From NCBI GenBank assembly GCA_016165875.1, contig JABBOT010000013.1, positions 8,416,909-8,480,908 on the forward strand: DNA of 64,000 nucleotides. The letters are read 5' to 3'. Below, piece by piece: positions 45,201 to 52,831 of the stretch (position 1 is its first letter; each line of letters opens with the position of its first letter). The position numbers were made by a program, and so were the translations under genes. Source of the stretch: Acanthopleura granulata. Lineage: Eukaryota > Mollusca > Polyplacophora > Chitonida > Chitonidae. Under the pieces are notes generated by a model, which was given only the letters and a program-made list of their open reading frames with translations, searched no databases and was not told where the DNA came from.

Positions 45201-45697
45201 TTCTCAAATTACTTACGAAGTTTTCAACATTTGAGGTATAGTTATGCACACAATAGAAGAAATTTCACAGGTTTTCAACAAATGTTAGACTGCGTTAAAC
45301 CGTGTACTAATCATTCACTCGTTTCCGTCCACCTTGGCCCGGGGAATTGGTACATTCCTCCATTCTCACTGTTTGTTTGGCCTTCCTGACAATAAGACCA
45401 CTGTGATGTGCAGATCAGTAAATCACGCTTGGAAAAGCTTGTCAGTAGTTTAGCAAAGTTCGCTGGTTTATGCTGAGCACTTCGGTTTCCTCCACCCATA
45501 AAACTGATTGCCATCAAAAAAGCTTGAAATTCTTCAGTATTACGTTAACGAAGAGAATGCAGTCACTCAAATCACTTCTGTCCACAGAGACTTTAGAGGG
45601 TGACACCGCCGCAGGTGGCGTTATAGGTGCCACTCTTGGGACCGTGTTGCTCGTCTTCATGGCGCTGACTGCCGTTATTCTGTTCCATAGGCCGTAA
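27142..45697 (+). CDS. EGF / fucolectin-domain membrane receptor, 12 exons
   Basis: Twelve exons chain without a frame break; all introns interrupt codons in phase 1. The predicted order is signal peptide, three 8-Cys EGF modules, half EGF, FTP (fucolectin/F5-8-type) domain, four 8-Cys EGF modules, transmembrane helix. Coding length is 1635 nt including the stop, so 544 residues. EGF modules of this type occur in MEGF10/11, SCARF, Draper and CED-1 phagocytic receptors; FTP domains often bind fucose or other sugars. I infer a cell-surface recognition or adhesion receptor facing outside. The intracellular tail is only two or three residues if the TAA is used, which is unusual. A GT at 45694 could instead splice to a tail exon not recognised here. 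Exon skipping would keep frame. Confidence 0.85.
27203..28130 (+). other. receptor intron 1, first part
   Basis: No exon is seen. There is a TA run at 27481-27501 and, just before it, a tRNA A-box-like phrase (gtggtctagtggttagaag) that does not extend into a recognisable SINE. Confidence 0.4.
28131..28880 (+). repeat. R380 repeat, two tandem units
   Basis: Two adjacent units start at 28131 and 28512 (period 381 bp), each with 'ataaaag', then 'tacaacacagagagtaaa'. Both carry 'gttgaca', 'tagcaccrcatcttagcag'-like, 'gcagtgatgt' and 'aacatggaaac' blocks. Related copies lie at 26305, 36545, 52070 and 61026. There is no coding potential. The mechanism of spread is unknown. Confidence 0.85.
29125..29262 (+). 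CDS. receptor exon 2: EGF module 1
   Basis: Acceptor tttcag at 29124, donor AAAG|gtaata, 138 nt, phase 1-1. The 46 residues have eight Cys with spacing C-x8-C-x3-C-x-C-x5-C-x6-C-x4-C-x8-C, containing 'CHCKNVDSC' and 'GYLGDNC'. Confidence 0.92.
29303..29489. mobile_element. foldback / MITE-like insertion in intron 2
   Basis: Inverted pairs: 'gggcccagttgtacgaagcc' (about 29303-29322) with 'ggcttcgtgcaagagggccc' (about 29412-29432), and 'gtcatggcgacgtgatgccc' (29348-29367) with 'ggcattacgtcgccatgac' (29467-29485). The two overlapping palindromes suggest a nested or rearranged non-autonomous DNA element. Confidence 0.6.
29640..29925 (-). mobile_element. family C SINE
   Basis: Minus-strand B-box core at about 29870-29885 (plus 'gccgggattgaacctg'). 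The blocks 'gtaaacggtcatatgag' and 'gaaactggagtgtccgg' are shared with 13545-13790. Confidence 0.65.
29926..30532 (+). other. receptor intron 2, remainder
   Basis: AT-rich intronic sequence with no additional exon visible. Confidence 0.4.
30533..30670 (+). CDS. receptor exon 3: EGF module 2
   Basis: Acceptor tttttcag at 30532, 138 nt, phase 1-1, eight Cys in the same spacing (CHCKNKYSC, GYKGDNC). The donor reads GAAT|gtacga rather than the AG|gt of its sister exons, so its strength may be lower. Confidence 0.88.
30671..31237 (+). other. receptor intron 3, first part
   Basis: No exon or recognised repeat. Confidence 0.4.
31238..31450 (-). mobile_element. family A SINE in intron 3
   Basis: A TTTA-rich reversed tail of (ttta)n at 31238-31290, then 'ggtgggaggaaatcggacag' through 'gaactcacagcgaccgcat'. 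The tail-proximal part is degraded. Confidence 0.8.
31669..31806 (+). CDS. receptor exon 4: EGF module 3
   Basis: Acceptor ttccccag at 31668, donor GAAG|gtaaga, 138 nt, phase 1-1. Eight Cys, with 'CHCQNEAPC' and 'GYSGNNC'. Confidence 0.92.
31853..31988 (-). mobile_element. family A SINE, truncated, intron 4
   Basis: Reverse copy from '(ttta)ttgattggtg' through 'cttacgccgtactcaagaat' to 'cagattgctggcag'. The head half is missing. Confidence 0.85.
32003..32257 (+). mobile_element. family A SINE, near full length, intron 4
   Basis: The head 'tcgtggctcacttggttagc', B box 'gtgagttcaagtccag', and a full body with a small deletion before 'gaaatatatcttgag', ending in the (AAAT)n tail. It lies 14 bp from the reversed copy before it. 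Confidence 0.9.
32498..32920 (+). repeat. 62-bp tandem repeat beside exon 5
   Basis: About seven units; the central ones have a period of exactly 62 bp (starts near 32571, 32633, 32695). Each includes 'gtttccwggtcattgtttat' or a variant, and 'gggaacccgcc'. The unit contains a pyrimidine-rich stretch plus CAG, so the array presents several acceptor-like sites just before the real acceptor at 32926. Confidence 0.9.
32927..33013 (+). CDS. receptor exon 5: half EGF module
   Basis: Acceptor gctcag at 32926, donor AGAA|gtatgg, 87 nt, phase 1-1, encoding 29 residues with four Cys (CPTGVRNGCAKQRC, then GWGGPLC). It resembles the second half of an EGF module. The alternative donor GCCAGC|gtaagc at 33045 would leave phase 0 and break the chain to exon 6, so the first donor was preferred. 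The AG before 'ctcag' would give an immediate in-frame stop. Confidence 0.6.
33119..33362 (+). mobile_element. family A SINE, intron 5
   Basis: The head 'ctccgtggctctgtcgatta', B box region 'gtcgctgtgatgtcaagtcc', a full body and the tail 'aatcaaagaaataaatta'. Confidence 0.88.
33503..33603 (-). mobile_element. family A SINE fragment, intron 5
   Basis: Reversed tail side only: 'atttattcgattggagtttt' to 'gagcccgagggaaaccca'. Confidence 0.75.
33604..34227 (+). other. receptor intron 5, remainder
   Basis: No exon seen. Contains a small imperfect palindrome 'gtaccatgtacatgtac' at about 33781. Confidence 0.4.
34228..34493 (+). mobile_element. family A SINE, near full length, intron 5
   Basis: The best preserved tRNA-like head in the window: 'cctccgtggccgaggtggct', similar to the A box of a Leu/Ser-type tRNA. 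The B box and body follow, then 'caccaagcaaatatataaat'. Confidence 0.9.
34815..35021 (+). CDS. receptor exon 6: FTP domain, N-half
   Basis: Acceptor tttgaaag at 34814, donor CAAG|gtaagg, 207 nt, phase 1-1, 69 residues. It opens with 'GNVVLGSKNKRNAPV' and includes 'AMERAFDGIKTTSFWS' and 'DPYLWVKLPS', the usual beginning of fucolectin/F5-8-type domains (N-V-A-L-G, A-x-D-G, F-W-S, W-x-V-D-L). The domain is a beta-sandwich that commonly binds sugars. It is placed between EGF modules, an arrangement seen in several molluscan receptors. Confidence 0.85.
35037..35277 (-). mobile_element. family A SINE, intron 6
   Basis: Starts 16 bp after the exon 6 donor: reversed tail 'tttatttatttatcatttga', body, and a complete head ending in 'ctccctcggtcatggaggcc'. 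Confidence 0.88.
35418..35621 (+). CDS. receptor exon 7: FTP domain, C-half
   Basis: Acceptor cattttgag at 35417, donor TTACA|gtaagt, 204 nt, phase 1-1, 68 residues. It completes the fold: 'EYTIRVSETSDF', 'LCYSGTVNP', 'YAINCTMPRIGEFVRVQVQG', 'LILHELEIY'. Cys in LCYSG, INCTM and GRCSL match the usual FTP pattern. Two N-glycosylation sequons (NSS, NCT) are present. Its 3' end and donor are copied twice more downstream in a 57-bp array. Confidence 0.87.
35612..35757 (+). repeat. 57-bp repeat, copies of the exon 7 donor
   Basis: Three units with period 57 bp; the donor phrase 'tttacagtaagtgtta' recurs with GT at 35622, 35679 and 35736. Only the first lies at the true exon end. Reading past it meets an in-frame TGA after seven codons. 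Confidence 0.92.
35758..36544 (+). other. receptor intron 7, first part
   Basis: No exon seen. A G-rich purine tract lies at about 36535-36556. Confidence 0.4.
36545..36912 (-). repeat. R380 repeat, reverse, split by a SINE
   Basis: Left part at about 36557-36609 ('ttgttacttcttaaatgctt', 'gaacagttagaataaaaccc') and right part at about 36762-36912 ('gaggtaaactgacaagtgg', 'gccaactatcacaatgtcgt', 'ctctgtgtagcagtctttta'). The 148-bp middle is a SINE insertion. Confidence 0.8.
36610..36757 (-). mobile_element. family A SINE inserted in R380, with target duplication
   Basis: Reverse, head-truncated copy ('tttatcgatgttttactcaa' to 'ctcacgttgctggcag'). It is flanked by the direct repeat AAAACCCCAT at 36600-36609 and 36758-36767, the kind of duplication made by LINE-driven retrotransposition. 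Confidence 0.85.
36913..37210 (+). other. receptor intron 7, last part
   Basis: Plain intronic sequence ending in the pyrimidine-rich acceptor cctccagttttttttccag-like tract before exon 8. Confidence 0.4.
37211..37348 (+). CDS. receptor exon 8: EGF module 4
   Basis: Acceptor tttttccag at 37210, donor TCAG|gtattt, 138 nt, phase 1-1. Eight Cys, spacing slightly different from its sisters (x6 rather than x5 between the fourth and fifth Cys, x3 rather than x4 between the sixth and seventh). Contains 'CNCRNATEVC' and two sequons (NAT, NGT). It is the most diverged EGF module. Confidence 0.9.
37350..37690. repeat. 'tgtatataaatgtgtgg' tandem repeat
   Basis: About 15 imperfect units of roughly 19-24 bp with 'gtaaatgtatataa' or 'tgtgtggta' cores, starting right after the exon 8 donor. 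A 147-codon minus-strand frame over it is an artefact of the repeat. Confidence 0.85.
37691..38934 (+). other. receptor intron 8, middle
   Basis: No exon or recognised repeat. Two minus-strand frames (about 60-80 codons, 38337-38783) have no recognisable similarity; the second (LLHEVKTALAS) is faintly polymerase-fragment-like but too short to call. Confidence 0.35.
38935..39397. repeat. 'gtcagctaag' minisatellite
   Basis: More than fifteen 'agtcagctaag' motifs joined by 'cgtataag', 'tatacaag' or 'tcagcgaagc'. This gives alternating periods of about 19 and 28 bp, that is, a higher-order two-monomer structure. It ends about 160 bp before exon 9. Confidence 0.92.
39557..39694 (+). CDS. receptor exon 9: EGF module 5
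   Basis: Acceptor cttttttag at 39556, donor GAAG|gtaact, 138 nt, phase 1-1. Eight Cys, 'CHCKNVDSCNKVDGSC' and 'GYRGDNCQE'. Flanking intron sequence is homologous to that of exons 10 and 11. Confidence 0.92.
40162..40452 (-). other. antisense intronic frame, copy 1
   Basis: A 96-codon open frame on the minus strand within intron 9, with 'MTHMVASTDCEARW' near its start and a basic end 'SCTRRRKK'. It is also open in the duplicate copy (42074-42394). I do not recognise the protein. It could be a short gene carried along, a mobile-element relic, or chance. Confidence 0.25.
41731..41868 (+). CDS. receptor exon 10: EGF module 6
   Basis: Acceptor attttctcag at 41730, donor GAAG|gtaact, 138 nt, phase 1-1. 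Eight Cys. First loop 'CQQGRFGKYCTSEC', second half 'DEDGCADGYKGDNCQE'. Confidence 0.92.
42074..42394 (-). other. antisense intronic frame, copy 2
   Basis: The 106-codon counterpart of 40162-40452, extended by ten residues because an upstream ATG exists here. Over the shared part I count four base differences; three leave the encoded residue unchanged and one changes Gln to Leu. Confidence 0.25.
43644..43781 (+). CDS. receptor exon 11: EGF module 7
   Basis: Acceptor attttcttag at 43643, donor GAAG|gtaatt, 138 nt, phase 1-1. The second half of the module is nearly identical to exon 10. The first loop differs: 'CQNDRFGEDCAREC'. Confidence 0.92.
44098..44330 (+). mobile_element. family B SINE, intron 11
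   Basis: B-box-like 'cgggttcaatcctggg' at about 44117, then 'gcttggcgctcagcactgag' and 'gtcttcggcatgatgcttca'. The same blocks occur, reversed, at 1400-1565 and in part at 14445-14545. Confidence 0.65.
44331..45587 (+). other. receptor intron 11, remainder
   Basis: No exon seen. 'tcggtttcctccacccataa' at about 45483 resembles a fragment of family C SINE. The phrase 'atcccacggcatgcattat' at 45108 resembles 46790 inside the gypsy-like LTR and may be a piece of it. Confidence 0.4.
45588..45697 (+). CDS. receptor exon 12: transmembrane segment
   Basis: Acceptor tccacag at 45587. It encodes a short acidic stalk (ETLEGDTAAG) and a single hydrophobic helix of about 22 residues, 'GVIGATLGTVLLVFMALTAV' then ILF, followed by HRP and TAA at 45695. 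The basic residue after the helix fits a type I topology. The sequence GCC|gtaaga at 45693/45694 also matches a splice donor. If used it would remove the TAA and continue in phase 2 to a cytoplasmic exon. Confidence 0.7.
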
Positions 45698-46758
45698 GAC
45701 CACACGTTAACTGTATGCTTGTGGATGTACAGGTGAACATATTCACGAGCTCATAGACTGTCTTTCCTGCTGATTGCAAGGTGCTGTTTCGGAAAGCATA
45801 CTCCAGGACATTATACGGTGTCGACTAATAAGATTTATACTCTTTGGCTGACCAAACCAATGCTGTTTTGTCTCCAAAATCAGATTAAAAGTTGTATAAT
45901 CCACACTGATGACTGCATACACTGGGTGAGCAATCAGGGCAGTTATGTAGTAAATTTCAATATTATTACCAGATATAGGCCGCGATATAGGTTTACAATG
46001 ATATACTGCCATGTAGAGCCACAGTGCGAAGGTTGCAGACATAGGGCGCCTGTAGCCTACCCCAAATGAGGCTATGTGAAGACAAGGCGGGTGTCAATTG
46101 GAGAGCGGGTAGGTCGCGTAGAGGAGATATATTAGCAGCATTTGAATAACTATACCTCAAAAAGCGGCACAAAGAATAGCCTTATTGAAACCGAATGTTT
46201 TAAATATTTTATTGAATAATAGGCCCCTCCTTTCTTTCCATAATGTTTAGGCAAGGATCCGTGTCTTAGCAGTTAAGTCATCTGCTCAATTTCGTTAGTT
46301 TTCGCTCTGTAACCGTGTTTAAAAAGGAGAGCTACAGTTCTGTGTCTAAAACCAATGTGGTATTATACTATACAGTATTCCTCAGGCACATTTCTATACA
46401 ACATATCAAACATGCATCGTTTTATTTAAACGACATATGTTGTTGGAAGTGGGTCCTTCAATGAAATAAATATATGAAAGAAAAACTGACCACCGTTGTC
46501 TTTCATTTATAGGACGTACGTTGTATTCGATGACTTCATATTTTTAACGTGATGCCAGAGGCCACTGAATGAACGAGCCAAACGTAGAGCCCCTGTACAT
46601 ACGCACATGGTCCACCGTTCTTCTTCTGTACATGTACTTGCTTTGAAAGTGTTTATAATCTATTATACGGATAGTACACGCCGTTTGGTGTGATATCAGG
46701 AGTTGTGAGCTCTATAGAAATGATGTTCACTGAATGCGCAGTATGAGTTGACATAACA
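45698..46758. other. no gene recognised
   Basis: Candidate 3' untranslated region of the receptor if it ends at 45697; 'aataaa' occurs at about 46465 ('gaaataaatat'). No cytoplasmic-tail exon could be recognised. Confidence 0.35.
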
Positions 46759-46960
46759 TGTTGAGTACCCATAATTCCTGACATCCCATCCCACGGCGTG
46801 CACTATGTAACAATAGGTCTGTTAGAGTGACCTCCCTTGTAAGCTCTACACCCGGGAGGGGAAAACAGTTGCACTCATTTCTTGGCTGGAGTGAGAATGT
46901 CTCATTTCTTCTTCTTGACTGTACTATAAGCACGTTCAAGGCACCTAACAAAACAGTACA
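46759..46960 (+). repeat. gypsy-like LTR (single copy found)
   Basis: Putative LTR ending ...GTACA immediately before TGGTGTCAGA, the primer-binding type used by many gypsy elements. The left boundary (TGTTGAG) is a guess. No matching second LTR was found downstream. Confidence 0.5.
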
Positions 46961-47850
46961 TGGTGTCAGAAAAGCCAGAAAATGAGCCTGGCCGGTATAC
47001 CTACGCTCCGCATGAACTGGGATGTGGTAAGTCTGCATGGGGGAAGTGAGTCTGACGATTTCAACAACACGTTGATCTGATCTTTTAAGTTCCTCTGAAG
47101 AACAGGTGTGAGCTCGTCCATTGCACGCGCCTCCTTTCCTGGGTAGGTGATAGAGGCCGTGATCTTCAACATCTGGTCCGATATCAACGATGATGACAAA
47201 AACTTCTCAAAACCTACTAGAACCGCTTCCAAGCATTCGTACAAAGTTAAATCACATCTTCGCTCGCTACAATGAATTCCACAGAAGTTCGTCGATTAGG
47301 GAGTTTTGTCAGTCGACTAAAGCTGATGGCTGACGGGTGTGCGCATAACGACAAATCCAACGGAAAATCAGCCACTACTGTTTGGTACCAACTCCAGTCG
47401 GGTACGGGAGAAGCCAATCTGACAACTGCAAGAAATGGAACCATTTTGCTTCTGTTTGCCATTTAAAGACTTTGTATCAAGTGGACGTTCTGTAGGACAG
47501 TGAAAATGAATGGAACTCGAGCCCAGTCGTAAAATTTTGCATTGACACCACTGAAGGTACAAACCACAATAATGAAGCCATGGTGTAAGTTCTAGCTGCA
47601 AATGTACCTGTAAAATGCTAGTATAAACTAGACACGGACTCACAGTTATAATCAGTTTACCATATAGTGTGTCCAGTAAGTCGGGATCAACCAAGGCTGT
47701 TAAAGAGTCTACATGTAAGATTTCGGCATACAGTGTCAGCGTCTGAGCAGTCTTTCTGTCAGCGAAATAAAGTTACATGAAGTCACGAGACCAATTTGTG
47801 TGAAAGTCACCTGCCTGGTTGAACGTCTCATTTCCTGAGAGCTCAAAACA
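46961..47850 (+). pseudogene. degenerate gypsy gag-protease remnant
   Basis: The ATG at 46982 begins 'MSLAGIPTLRMNWDVV', a gypsy-type gag start, quickly ended by stops. Further on, in different frames, are 'FARYNEFHR' (about 47250), 'SFVSRLKLMADGCAHND' (47303-47353), a zinc-knuckle-like 'CKKWNHFASVC' (47427-47459) and a worn stretch at about 47630-47760 that may be protease. Many stops and shifts make it a dead fragment, and no polymerase follows. Confidence 0.6.
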
Positions 47851-48171
47851 ACTTACCTATACACGTATCATCACGTAAACCAGACTGAAGTCAACATCAT
47901 GTCGTCACACAAAACTGAAGGTGATTTATGCTAAGCCAGTCTAACTTTGCGAGCGCTTTCCCATTTCTAACGTTGTTGTTGGTGGTCTTGTCTTTCCATC
48001 AGTGTCATACTCTGGTCAACTTACTTCTACGGAACATGATGTGTCTGGGCACAATTTTTACTGAATGTAAACCTATATAGTTCATAATATCTGGAGAGGT
48101 CGTAGATATAAGATTAACGAACTCTGCACTCCTGCCAGCCCTTCTGTTGTTCATTCTCTCCTTCCAGGAAC
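47851..48171. other. no gene recognised
   Basis: Nothing supported between the gypsy remnant and the inverted-repeat element. Confidence 0.4.
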
Positions 48172-48485
48172 CCGTCTTACAAAGTTGGAGTGGCTTACGT
48201 CAGACGTAGACGTTTACGTCCGCTTTAGGAGAGGCTTGCGTAAGCTCCTAGTATCGTCTTACTAAAATTGTCGCAATCCTTAAAGTGTGTCTACGAAACA
48301 CCACAAGCGCCGCCATATTTAGTATACATACGGACTTTACGTCTGCCCGAAGGTAGATGTAAATTTGCACCAAACTTTACAACAAGTCGCAGCTACTCCA
48401 GCTTTGTAAGACGGTCAGTCTTTCCTGCGACATACGTCGACAGGTTTACACTCAGTCGAAGCCTTACTCCAGCTTTGTAAGGCGG
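48172..48485. mobile_element. MITE-like element with about 50-bp inverted ends
   Basis: Left end 'ccgtcttacaaagttggagt' (48172-48191) and right end 'actccagctttgtaaggcgg' (48466-48485) are inverted complements, and the similarity continues inward through 'cgtcagacgtagacgtttac' / 'cgacatacgtcgacaggttt'. A third, internal copy of the right-end motif lies at about 48395-48420. No coding sequence. Target duplication not resolved. Confidence 0.7.
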
Positions 48486-51435
48486 ACCCCAGGACACCTG
48501 AGCTGGAATAAAACTTGTACGTTCTGCTCGGTGTGGGAAAGTTGAAGATGGCCCAGCGCACTGATTTCTGGGAAGTGCATGCACGCACACAGTTGGTGAC
48601 GTCCATAACCTTAGTGACCTTATCCGGTGTGGACAGCAGGCGATATTCTATAAGGTCCATGACGCGATGAATAACTGTAAAAAATACAAGTATGATCCTC
48701 AGCATATACTTTGTAAATAATTGTGTCAAATAATAAGATCGATTTAGGTCCAAACCAACTTAGTAATGTCAGACGGTGTAATTAGCCGCACGGATGTGGC
48801 TCAAATGATCTAACTACGCACTGACGTGCCGAGCATACAGAGCCACGCTGACTTCTGGTATCAAACAGAACGCCCAACAGATCTGTGACTCGGCTGCAGG
48901 ACATTAGGTTTTGAACGACGTTATTTTGTCCTCACCTGCGTAAAACTGGTTTCTGTGAAGACACAACACGTGAAAGGATGCTTCAAAACAAACACGCACG
49001 GTTCCAACTCCAACATGTACGACAAAATCAAACTGTTTTCTTTCGGCACACAAGTTGCCTTACGGATAGAAACGTCATACGCAGTCAAACTATGAATAGT
49101 GCGAGCGTCACATAGTGCTTCAGTTCACCCCGATAGCAAAGGCTAAATATATTCCCCTCCCCCACCCCCTGCACACCCAGTTTTTTTGATTTGTTGACAA
49201 GTCGTTGAACGTCCCAATGCCGTGGTAAAATGATAGCCAGAACTAATACACTTCCCGCTCGACACATTCTGACGTTTCTTCTGTACTGCGTGTGACCCTT
49301 GGCAAAAGGTCGGGGAAGCCCAGTAAACAAAGCCACTGGACGCAAAGACCGCGGTTTCACAGTCACGTGACATGAAATTGATTATTACGTGAAAGCCCAA
49401 CCATACCGGAAGCGAAGACGTTTCGTCAAAACACCAAGGATTTCCTCTAGCCGTTGATTGGAACATAAAACTGCATAAGTCTACAAGGTCAGGGTTTTAC
49501 TTAACATTTAATACTTAAGATTTTAGGCCGCTCTTGAGGCAGAACAGCGGGCTATGTCTGGGGTCATTCCAGCAGTGTGTGAAGCTGACCTGGCTGCACG
49601 GTACAGTAGTACATTGTAAAATTTGCTAATATTAAAAAGACAAACAGACGATCCAAATATGAATATATGGTGAGTCACTGTTGGCACACGTTATTAATAT
49701 GACCCATAAAATGCACCATACAATCAAAACATTTGACTTCTTTAATCTGGTGAAGAAATCTTAAACATTCAGCGAAGATATTTTCAGATACATTTTTTAA
49801 TGGTCTCTTTACACACCATAACATATCGAGAAAAAAGTGACACGATCTTGATTTCTCCCGCAATGACACACCGATCGGTAAACAGCCCCCGGGTCAAGCT
49901 GACGTAGGGTGACGTCACAAGCTGAAAGCAGTCACGCGACCGTAGGAGATGCTATTTTCGATAATGTGGGCGATTAGTTCCCTTTCTTGGCGTTGTTACA
50001 ACATCGGCGCATGTCGGATATGTTAATCAAAGTCGAATGGATACTTCGACTATTACTCCACATATAAAGCGTTTGACAAAAAATATAGTACGAAAAAATA
50101 TTTATAATGAAGACAAAAGTAAGAGACTGTCGTGCGTTCTGTACAACCCGACACCCCTGTACACTAAAATAGAGAGGCTCCATGGCCCTGCATGCAATGT
50201 GCATGCAATGGCAATCTAAACTTAGAGGCAAATCTATTCCTACGTCGGGACTGACGTGTAATGTGTTGTGTCGCCATTTTACTACGTGATTTCCCAGATA
50301 TCCGTATGTCGGGAACCAGTCAGACAGCGCGTAGATTTAATAAGTTATGAGACGACAAACGGACTCACTTTAAGAACTGAAACGTCACACTTTTACCGTG
50401 TCCTGTTGACAGAACATTAATCGTGTCCGGTCTTGTATTGAATAATGTTTCGACTTACTTTTCTTAGGGATCGATGTTTGTCTTTCTTAGAGAACGTTTC
50501 GCGCACAACAAGACATGTTCGAACGAAGGCTGTATGGGCAACCATCTTGAATAACTAATGACCTTACGTCAATAAGTTTGACCGTTCAATGCGAGACGTC
50601 TCGTGTCTTTGTGGATGTGTCGACAATGGGACCGACCTCTGCCAGATGTATCTGTGAAATGGAAGACAAGCAGAGTACATACCAGGGAAGCTTTTCGTGA
50701 ATCATTGAATCAATTCCGGTAACTGGCGAAGTTTTCGACCGCAGTTGTAAAACCAAACAAGAAAACTTGACGATGTGCTATGACAGACGCACATTTCAAA
50801 AATGCAACCCCACAATCAGGAACAAGAAGAGCACAACCCACAACAACAACAACATCAATACAGTCCTCCAATAGATGTGTTTGTCTCAGTTAAATTGATT
50901 CTGGACTCGGTATAAGCTCCTCCCCGACTCAATAAAGCCATATTTGACGGAAAGGAAGCAGTGCCTGAATTCCCGCAGCCCAGTTTCAGCCCATTACCCA
51001 TACGCCTAGTTCCCCTTTAAACTAGTCAGTAGACCTGCACCCATTTTATCAATGGTGTAGTTTCTGTGCACTTAAGATAACCACATGAAACCTTGTAACT
51101 GATAACTAAATACAAACTAGCCACTCACTGTGCTCTCTCACGTCACTTTCGTGGGTTACAGCAGGGACAGGAGCAGCTGTCGTTTCACCAGGCACAGTAT
51201 ATGAAGTGTAAAGAATGCTTATACCGATCACGGATTATTGATGTTAGAGCTTTTCTCAAGTCACTGAAAGTATATCTTCTTTTTGCTATCGTTTACGTTT
51301 TATATTTATATTGCGGAATATATTCTACGATGAATGTTTGGATCATTTTGAACAGGCTGAAGTGGATTCTTTTCAGCGATATGTTTAAACTTGTGGATAA
51401 TACATTTTAGGGCGGCCCGTTCTCCGAACTGTCCC
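48486..51435. other. no gene recognised
   Basis: Three kilobases without a supported exon. Frames up to 112 codons on the minus strand (48415-49466) have no recognisable similarity and mutually overlap. A short CAA-rich patch lies at about 50840-50860. Confidence 0.4.
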
Positions 51436-51515
51436 TCAAGAACATGGCGAACAACATTACGGTGGGGGGAAACCGGGCGGAGCAAGAGGGAAACCCATGA
51501 TCGCAGGTTGCAACA
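51436..51515 (-). mobile_element. family A SINE fragment
   Basis: Contains 'ctcaagaacatggcgaacaa' followed by 'ggtggggggaaaccgggcgg' and 'gatcgcaggttgcaac'. Both tail and head are missing. Confidence 0.6.
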
Positions 51516-51660
51516 ATGTTGACGTCATGTGAATGTTCTTGAGTGACTGTTCGGAAAACGAGCCGCCCTAAAATTAAATATTCACTAGTTTAAGCATATC
51601 GCAAAAAGTTTTTAAAAACAAAAAAAAACGCAATTTACCGCCCCCATTTGTCTTCTTTTG

Positions 51661-51750
51661 TTGATATTTATTTATTTATTTTGATTGGTGTTTTACGCCA
51701 TACTCAAAACAATTTCACTCATACGACGACGGTTAGCATTATGGTGGGAG
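51661..51750 (-). mobile_element. family A SINE, tail-side fragment
   Basis: 'atttatttatttattttgat' then 'ggtgttttacgccatactca' to 'agcattatggtgggag', where it stops abruptly. Confidence 0.85.
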
Positions 51751-52069
51751 AATTTACTTATATATAAGCCTACAGCTTGCCAAGCTGATTTATCACTTCA
51801 AGGCATATGAAGTCAGTACATAATGTAGTCTTCAACCGGAGACAAACAAACAAGAAATCCTCTGTCACTAATCGTGGAATGGGAGCGTCAAATACCTTGA
51901 CAGTTATGTTCGCAAAATGATCATTTTATCTTCTCGTCATACATGACATGCTTGCATTTAAACACATTCTCTTCTCAAAGTCTCCTTGTTTTCTAAAATA
52001 ACAAAAAGCTCTTTTACCTGGCTCATGGCAATTCGCATCAATGAATTTCTCTTTCTGCTGGAAATAAGC

Positions 52070-52260
52070 CATGGTGCTAGAGTTCACGTTAGCTTGGTAC
52101 TGTTTAACATTTATTCGAGCAGTTGGAATGAAACCCCAACTGAGGCATATTGATGTCAAACGGGATTTTTGCCTTTAACGGGACACCATTTGACAACTGC
52201 CGTTGCATGTTCTGTTTTTACTCTCCATGTTATGCTTTGCTTTCTATTACTTCGCAATGA
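52070..52260 (-). repeat. R380 repeat, diverged, reverse
   Basis: Order of blocks as in 26305-26485: 'ccatggtgctaga', 'gcagttggaatgaaacccca', 'caccatttgacaactgccg', 'tttttactctccatgttatg'. Confidence 0.6.
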
Positions 52261-52831
52261 GCGACACAGTTACTTCTGTTTAAGTAATAGCCTGAATTTC
52301 TGTTCTCATTTTAACCACGCCTTTGTGTTCCTATATAATTCATGACGTTTGTTTCACCCTGATCACAAATAAAAGGCCATGCTGTACAGAATGTGCATCC
52401 TTTATACGCCATCCAAAATCGGACCTTGTGTCGCAAAAAGCAACACTGTAGAATGTCCATTTGAGGAACCAAGACAGAAAGAGTCTCAACACGTTGGTAT
52501 GTAGCCCTCGAGCCTGTGAATACAGGATAAGAATCTTATGCTTAGCAATCTTTGCGCGTGGTCATGAGTGAATGTCATTGTCTGACAACTCCAGCGTAAA
52601 AGCGCTACTGGTGACGTGCTTAGGTCACGTGTAAAAATTCGCCTTTCGCCTTTTCGTGTTTTCGCTCTCTGATTTCATGATGCTGTCAGCCTGTAAATGA
52701 CAGAAAACGAGCACCAATTCAAAGTTTTCTTATTTTTTTAAATTTCTTAATTTCTTATTTCCCCGTGTCGGATTTTTTGTGTTTTCGCGATTTCGTGTTA
52801 CCCCCCCCCCCTCCCCCCCTTAGTTTTGGGC
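52261..52831. other. no gene; poly-C tract
   Basis: A C run at about 52800-52818 sits just left of the foldback element. No exon is seen. Confidence 0.45.

Noticed and set aside
47272..47466. Possible host exon (64-codon frame)
   Set aside because: Fits better as part of a worn gypsy gag (SFVSRLKLMADGC, next to a zinc-knuckle-like stretch in another frame).
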